Shown here piece by piece: positions 4,247 through 7,255 of a DNA stretch of 7,255 nucleotides; the first letter of the stretch is position 1; each line of letters begins with the position of its first letter. The notes below the pieces were generated by a model. The model had not been told where the DNA came from, made no database searches, and saw only the letters and a list, made by a program, of their open reading frames with translations. The stretch comes from an uncultured Roseateles sp. (GTDB taxonomy: Bacteria; Pseudomonadota; Gammaproteobacteria; Burkholderiales; Burkholderiaceae): positions 1-7,255 of the forward strand of contig CAMPJJ010000178.1 of the NCBI GenBank assembly GCA_946886855.1. Direction: 5' to 3'. A program made the position numbers and the translations under genes.

Positions 4247-6040
4247 ATGCGTACCTGCTATGCCGGCCAAGTCAGCGAGAAGCTGCTGGACCAGACCGTG
4301 ACCCTGATGGGCTGGGCCCATCGCAGCCGCGACCACGGCGGCGTCATCTTCATCGAACTGCGCGACCGCGAAGGCCTCGTGCAGGTCGTCTGCGACCCCG
4401 ACCGCCCCGAGATGTTCAAGGTGGCCGAAAGCGTGCGCAGCGAGTTCTGCATCAAGGTCGTCGGCAAGGTGCGCGCGCGCCCGGCCGACAAGCAGAACGC
4501 CAACGTCGCCAGCGGCAAGGTCGAAGTCCTGTGCCATGAGCTGGAAGTGCTGAACCCGTCGGTGACGCCGGCCTTCCCGCTGGACGACGAGAACATCTCC
4601 GAGACCACGCGCCTGACGCACCGCGTGCTGGACCTGCGCCGCCCGTACATGCAGAACAACCTGATGCTGCGCTACCGCGTGGCGATGGAGGCGCGCAAGT
4701 TCCTGGACGAGCACGGCTTCGTCGACATCGAGACGCCGATGCTCACCAAGAGCACCCCGGAAGGCGCGCGCGACTACCTGGTGCCGTCGCGCGTGCATGA
4801 CGGCATGTTCTTCGCGCTGCCGCAGTCGCCGCAGCTGTTCAAGCAGCTGCTGATGGTGGCGGGCTTCGACCGCTACTACCAGATCACCAAGTGCTTCCGC
4901 GACGAGGACCTGCGCGCCGACCGCCAGCCCGAGTTCACGCAGATCGACATCGAGACCTCGTTCCTGGGCGAGGAAGAGATCCGCGCGATGTTCGAGGGCA
5001 TGATCCGCCACGTCTTCCGCAAGGCGCTGAACGTCGAGCTGGGCGACTACCCGGTGATGAAGTACGCCGAGGCCATGCACCGCTTCGGCTCCGACAAGCC
5101 CGACCTGCGCGTCAAGCTCGAGTTCACCGAGCTGACCGACGTGATGGGCGACGTGGACTTCAAGGTCTTCTCCGGCCCGGCGACGACGCCCGGCGGCCGC
5201 GTGGTCGCGCTGCGCGTGCCCGGCGGCGCCCAGATGAGCCGCGGCGAGATCGACAGCTACACCGAGTTCGTCAAGATCTACGGCGCCAAGGGCCTGGCCT
5301 GGATCAAGGTCAACGAGACCGCCAAGGGCCGCGAGGGTCTGCAGTCGCCCATCGTCAAGAACCTGCACGACAAGGCGGTGGCGGACATCCTGTCGCGCAC
5401 CGGCGCGCAGGACGGCGACCTGATCTTCTTCGGCGCGGACAAGGCCAAGGTCGTCAACGACGCGATCGGCGGGCTGCGCCTGAAGATCGGTCACAGCGAG
5501 TTCGGCAAGACCACGGGCCTGTTCGAGGACAAGTGGGCGCCGCTGTGGGTCGTCGACTTCCCGATGTTCGAGGAAGACGAGGAGAACAAGCGCTGGGCCG
5601 CCGTGCACCACCCGTTCACCGCGCCGAAGGACGGTCATGAGGACCTGATGGTCACCGACCCGGGCAAGTGCGTGGCCAAGGCCTACGACATGGTGCTCAA
5701 CGGCTGGGAACTGGGCGGCGGTTCGGTGCGTATCCACAAGGCTGACGTGCAGGCCAAGGTCTTCGAGGCGCTGAACATCAGCCCCGAGGAACAGCGCGTG
5801 AAGTTCGGCTTCCTGCTGGATGCGCTGCAGTACGGTGCCCCCCCGCACGGCGGCCTGGCCTTCGGCCTGGACCGTCTGGTGACGCTGATGACCAAGGCCG
5901 AGTCCATCCGTGACGTGATCGCCTTCCCGAAGACGCAGCGCGCGCAGTGCCTGCTGACCGGCGCGCCGTCCTTCGTCGACGAGAAGCAGCTGCGCGAGCT
6001 GCACATCCGTCTGCGCAACCCGGGCGCCGCGACGGCCTGA
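4247..6040 (+). CDS. aspS: Aspartate--tRNA ligase, probably non-discriminating
   Basis: Full-length (597 aa) bacterial class II aspartyl-tRNA synthetase, a cytoplasmic enzyme that activates Asp with ATP and loads it on tRNA. The N-terminal OB-fold anticodon-binding domain occupies about 1-105, with the [15 protein letters not shown] strand region. Class II motif 1 lies around [20 protein letters not shown] (157-176), motif 2 around [19 protein letters not shown] (216-234, R218 and E220 contacting ATP/tRNA acceptor), the bacterial GAD insertion about 290-420, and motif 3 at GLAFGLDRL (536-544, R543). The N-terminus MRTCYAGQ matches the E. coli start MRTEYCGQ, and GGAG lies seven bases upstream. 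His30 replaces the Leu30 of discriminating E. coli AspRS; His here is typical of enzymes that also charge tRNA-Asn. The site corresponding to the second reported determinant is Asp81. It closes the fmdB-DUF502-aspS unit and is followed by an intrinsic terminator. Confidence 0.98.
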   Translation: MRTCYAGQVSEKLLDQTVTLMGWAHRSRDHGGVIFIELRDREGLVQVVCDPDRPEMFKVAESVRSEFCIKVVGKVRARPADKQNANVASGKVEVLCHELEVLNPSVTPAFPLDDENISETTRLTHRVLDLRRPYMQNNLMLRYRVAMEARKFLDEHGFVDIETPMLTKSTPEGARDYLVPSRVHDGMFFALPQSPQLFKQLLMVAGFDRYYQITKCFRDEDLRADRQPEFTQIDIETSFLGEEEIRAMFEGMIRHVFRKALNVELGDYPVMKYAEAMHRFGSDKPDLRVKLEFTELTDVMGDVDFKVFSGPATTPGGRVVALRVPGGAQMSRGEIDSYTEFVKIYGAKGLAWIKVNETAKGREGLQSPIVKNLHDKAVADILSRTGAQDGDLIFFGADKAKVVNDAIGGLRLKIGHSEFGKTTGLFEDKWAPLWVVDFPMFEEDEENKRWAAVHHPFTAPKDGHEDLMVTDPGKCVAKAYDMVLNGWELGGGSVRIHKADVQAKVFEALNISPEEQRVKFGFLLDALQYGAPPHGGLAFGLDRLVTLMTKAESIRDVIAFPKTQRAQCLLTGAPSFVDEKQLRELHIRLRNPGAATA

Positions 6041-6053
6041 GCGTCGACCGGCA

Positions 6054-6078
6054 GCGGCGGCGCCCACCGCGCCGCCGC
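6054..6078 (+). other. Perfect GC-only hairpin after aspS
   Basis: gcggcggcgc (6054-6063) pairs with gcgccgccgc (6069-6078) around the loop ccacc, 13 bases after the aspS stop and nine bases before the intrinsic terminator. It has no T-run of its own. It may back up the terminator or protect the mRNA 3' end. Arm length and loop size match the hairpin at 644-668. Confidence 0.5.
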
Positions 6079-6087
6079 ACGACCTGC

Positions 6088-6121
6088 AACGCCCCGAGGC
6101 TGACGCCGTCGGGGCGTTTAT
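6088..6121 (+). terminator. Intrinsic terminator of aspS
   Basis: aacgccccga (6088-6097) pairs with tcggggcgtt (6109-6118) over an 11-base loop that can itself pair (ggc with gcc). The descending arm runs into TTTAT. This is a canonical GC stem with a short T-tract, 48 bases past the aspS stop codon. It closes the fmdB-DUF502-aspS transcription unit and isolates it from the following gene. Confidence 0.85.
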
Positions 6122-6124
6122 GCT

Positions 6125-6150
6125 TGCGCCGTCCCCCGGACGGGGGCGCA
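6125..6150 (+). other. Hairpin just upstream of the TPR gene start
   Basis: tgcgcc (6125-6130) pairs with ggcgca (6145-6150), and ccc (6133-6135) can pair inside with ggg (6142-6144) after a two-base bulge. It ends 15 bases before the ATG at 6166, where it could shape the leader of this gene. Confidence 0.35.
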
Positions 6151-6165
6151 CTGAACGGGACGGAC

Positions 6166-7255
6166 ATGGCGACGGGCGAGCGAGGCGAACGCGGGGGCAA
6201 GGCAAGGGACGGTCGCGCGCGGCCGGCGGGTCCGGGACGGGGCGACGGCGCGGCAGGGACGCGCCCGCCGCTGACGTCGCAGGCGCGCTGGGAACGGCTG
6301 GTGATGCGTCGCCCCGGCCTGGCCTTGCCGCGGCTCCAGCGCCTGATCGCGCGCGAGGGCGAGCCGCCGTTCCAGGCCCTGCTCGGCGCCTTCTTCATCC
6401 TCGAACGCTGGGGCCGGGGGCCTGAGCTGCAGGCCGAGCTCGAACGTGCGATCGCGCGCGCGCTGCAGCACCGCCTGCTCGAGGAGGCGGCGGAACTCAG
6501 CGAGGCGCTGGGACGCATGCATTACCAGCGCGGCGATTACGTCCAGGCCTGCAACGCCTGGAGCCAGACCCTGGAACTCGCCGACGACGAGACCCGCTGG
6601 GCCTGCCTGGCGCGGATCGGCCTGGCCCACCTGTGCTTCGCGCTCGGCGACTGGGCGCGCGGCGGCCGCGTGCTGGACCAGGCCGAGCTGCACTATCCGC
6701 AACTGGGCGACGACCCCTACATGCGGTCCAAGATCGCGCTCAATCGCGCCGTGTCCCTGCGCGCGACGCAAGGGCCGCAGGCCGCGCTGCCGCGCCTGGA
6801 CGAGGCCCGCGCCGATGCGCGCGCCGTCGGACACCGCGACTACGAGGCGGAGGCGATGTGGCACCACGCACGCTGCGCCCGCGACAGCGGCGCGGTGGCG
6901 CACGCCTTGACCCTGGCCGCGGAGGCGGAAGACCTCTCGCGCCGCTGCCGCTACCGCTGGCTGCAGGCGCAGACGCTGTTGCTGATCAGCGAGCTGCGCG
7001 GCGGCGCGGATGCGGTGCCGCCGGCGCAGCAGGCGCTCGCGCTGGGCGAGGAGATCCAGTCGCGTTCCTTGCAGGCGGCGGCGCACGGCCGACTGGGGCA
7101 ACTGATGGCCGAGCAGGAGCAGCTTGGTCCGAGCTGGTATCACCAGCAGCAGCGGCAACGGCTGGAAGCGACGCTGGGGCAGACCGAACTGCCGGCGCGC
7201 CTGGAGCAGCTCGCGCGCTTCGACACGGACCCCCACGGCGCGGAAGGCCTGCTGC
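6166..7255 (+). CDS. TPR-repeat protein, 3' end outside window (partial)
   Basis: A stop-free frame runs from the ATG at 6166 to the window end (363 codons). Residues 1-38 are Gly/Arg-rich and disordered. From about residue 40 the chain is alpha-helical repeat: WERLVMRRPGLALPRLQRLI, then a TPR-like unit at about 110-143 (ALGRMHYQRGDYVQACNAWS, with the G..Y..A..W pattern), another near 145-178 (ARIGLAHLCFALGDWARG), and weaker ones near 185-220, 225-258, 265-300 and 304-340. There is no signal peptide or membrane segment. TPR arrays bind proteins or peptides; in bacteria they often form the N-terminal sensor of signalling proteins. The last residues (ARFDTDPHGAEGLL) faintly resemble the lead-in to a GGDEF domain, which is speculation. 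The Shine-Dalgarno is weak, and the later GTG/ATG at 6301/6304 is an alternative start at the onset of the conserved part. The aspS terminator makes it a separate transcription unit. Confidence 0.78.
   Translation, partial: MATGERGERGGKARDGRARPAGPGRGDGAAGTRPPLTSQARWERLVMRRPGLALPRLQRLIAREGEPPFQALLGAFFILERWGRGPELQAELERAIARALQHRLLEEAAELSEALGRMHYQRGDYVQACNAWSQTLELADDETRWACLARIGLAHLCFALGDWARGGRVLDQAELHYPQLGDDPYMRSKIALNRAVSLRATQGPQAALPRLDEARADARAVGHRDYEAEAMWHHARCARDSGAVAHALTLAAEAEDLSRRCRYRWLQAQTLLLISELRGGADAVPPAQQALALGEEIQSRSLQAAAHGRLGQLMAEQEQLGPSWYHQQQRQRLEATLGQTELPARLEQLARFDTDPHGAEGLL

Noticed and set aside
4094..6205. Minus-strand frame of 703 codons opposite aspS
   Set aside because: It is a complementary-frame shadow of aspS; the sense protein is a full-length, motif-complete AspRS.
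6118..7236. Minus-strand frame of 372 codons at the right end
   Set aside because: It is rich in Arg/Gln/Ala without a recognisable fold, and the plus-strand frame over the same bases gives TPR-like repeats. It would also start inside the opposing gene and end within the aspS terminator.
1..7255. tRNA genes, CRISPR array, insertion sequence or phage attachment sites
   Set aside because: I saw no cloverleaf with a CCA end, no regularly spaced repeats, no transposase or integrase sequence and no long terminal inverted repeats.

Overview
The window is GC-rich bacterial DNA with the codon bias of a betaproteobacterium. The order fmdB-type zinc ribbon, DUF502 membrane protein, aspS, together with an AspRS that reads like Burkholderiales enzymes throughout, points to Burkholderiales. 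The Rubrivivax/Roseateles/Leptothrix side is my guess; no rRNA or other strong marker is present to settle it.

Left block (1-1223, minus strand): a run of small genes reading leftward. From upstream to downstream these are a 67-aa Met/Gln-rich protein (1020-1223), an 86-aa Gly/Phe-rich low-complexity protein (693-953), an acidic ~187-aa protein of unknown function (38-601), and the first codons of another gene leaving the window (1-24, with a clear ribosome binding site). The two smallest genes share a nearly identical ribosome-binding leader, which suggests they are made together. I recognise none of these proteins. This is the only part of the window that could be an undescribed system.

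Middle (1224-2853): a divergent intergenic region, then a plus-strand sodium:solute symporter of the SSS/SLC5 family with no substrate evidence. A GC-rich hairpin and an 11-bp tandem repeat separate it from the next unit.

Core block (2966-6121, plus strand): a perfect TATAAT box precedes fmdB-like (3004-3372), DUF502 (3394-4068) and aspS (4247-6040). A 178-bp spacer rich in inverted repeats lies before aspS, and a canonical intrinsic terminator follows it. AspRS carries His at position 30, a hallmark of non-discriminating enzymes that also charge tRNA-Asn, so this gene may feed a GatCAB transamidation route.

Right end (6166-7255, plus strand): an open reading frame running off the window encodes a TPR-type helical repeat protein, perhaps the N-terminal sensor half of a larger signalling protein.

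Most of the window is ordinary housekeeping sequence. No tRNA, rRNA, CRISPR, insertion sequence or phage gene was seen. Several long stop-free frames on the opposite strand are by-products of high third-position GC.
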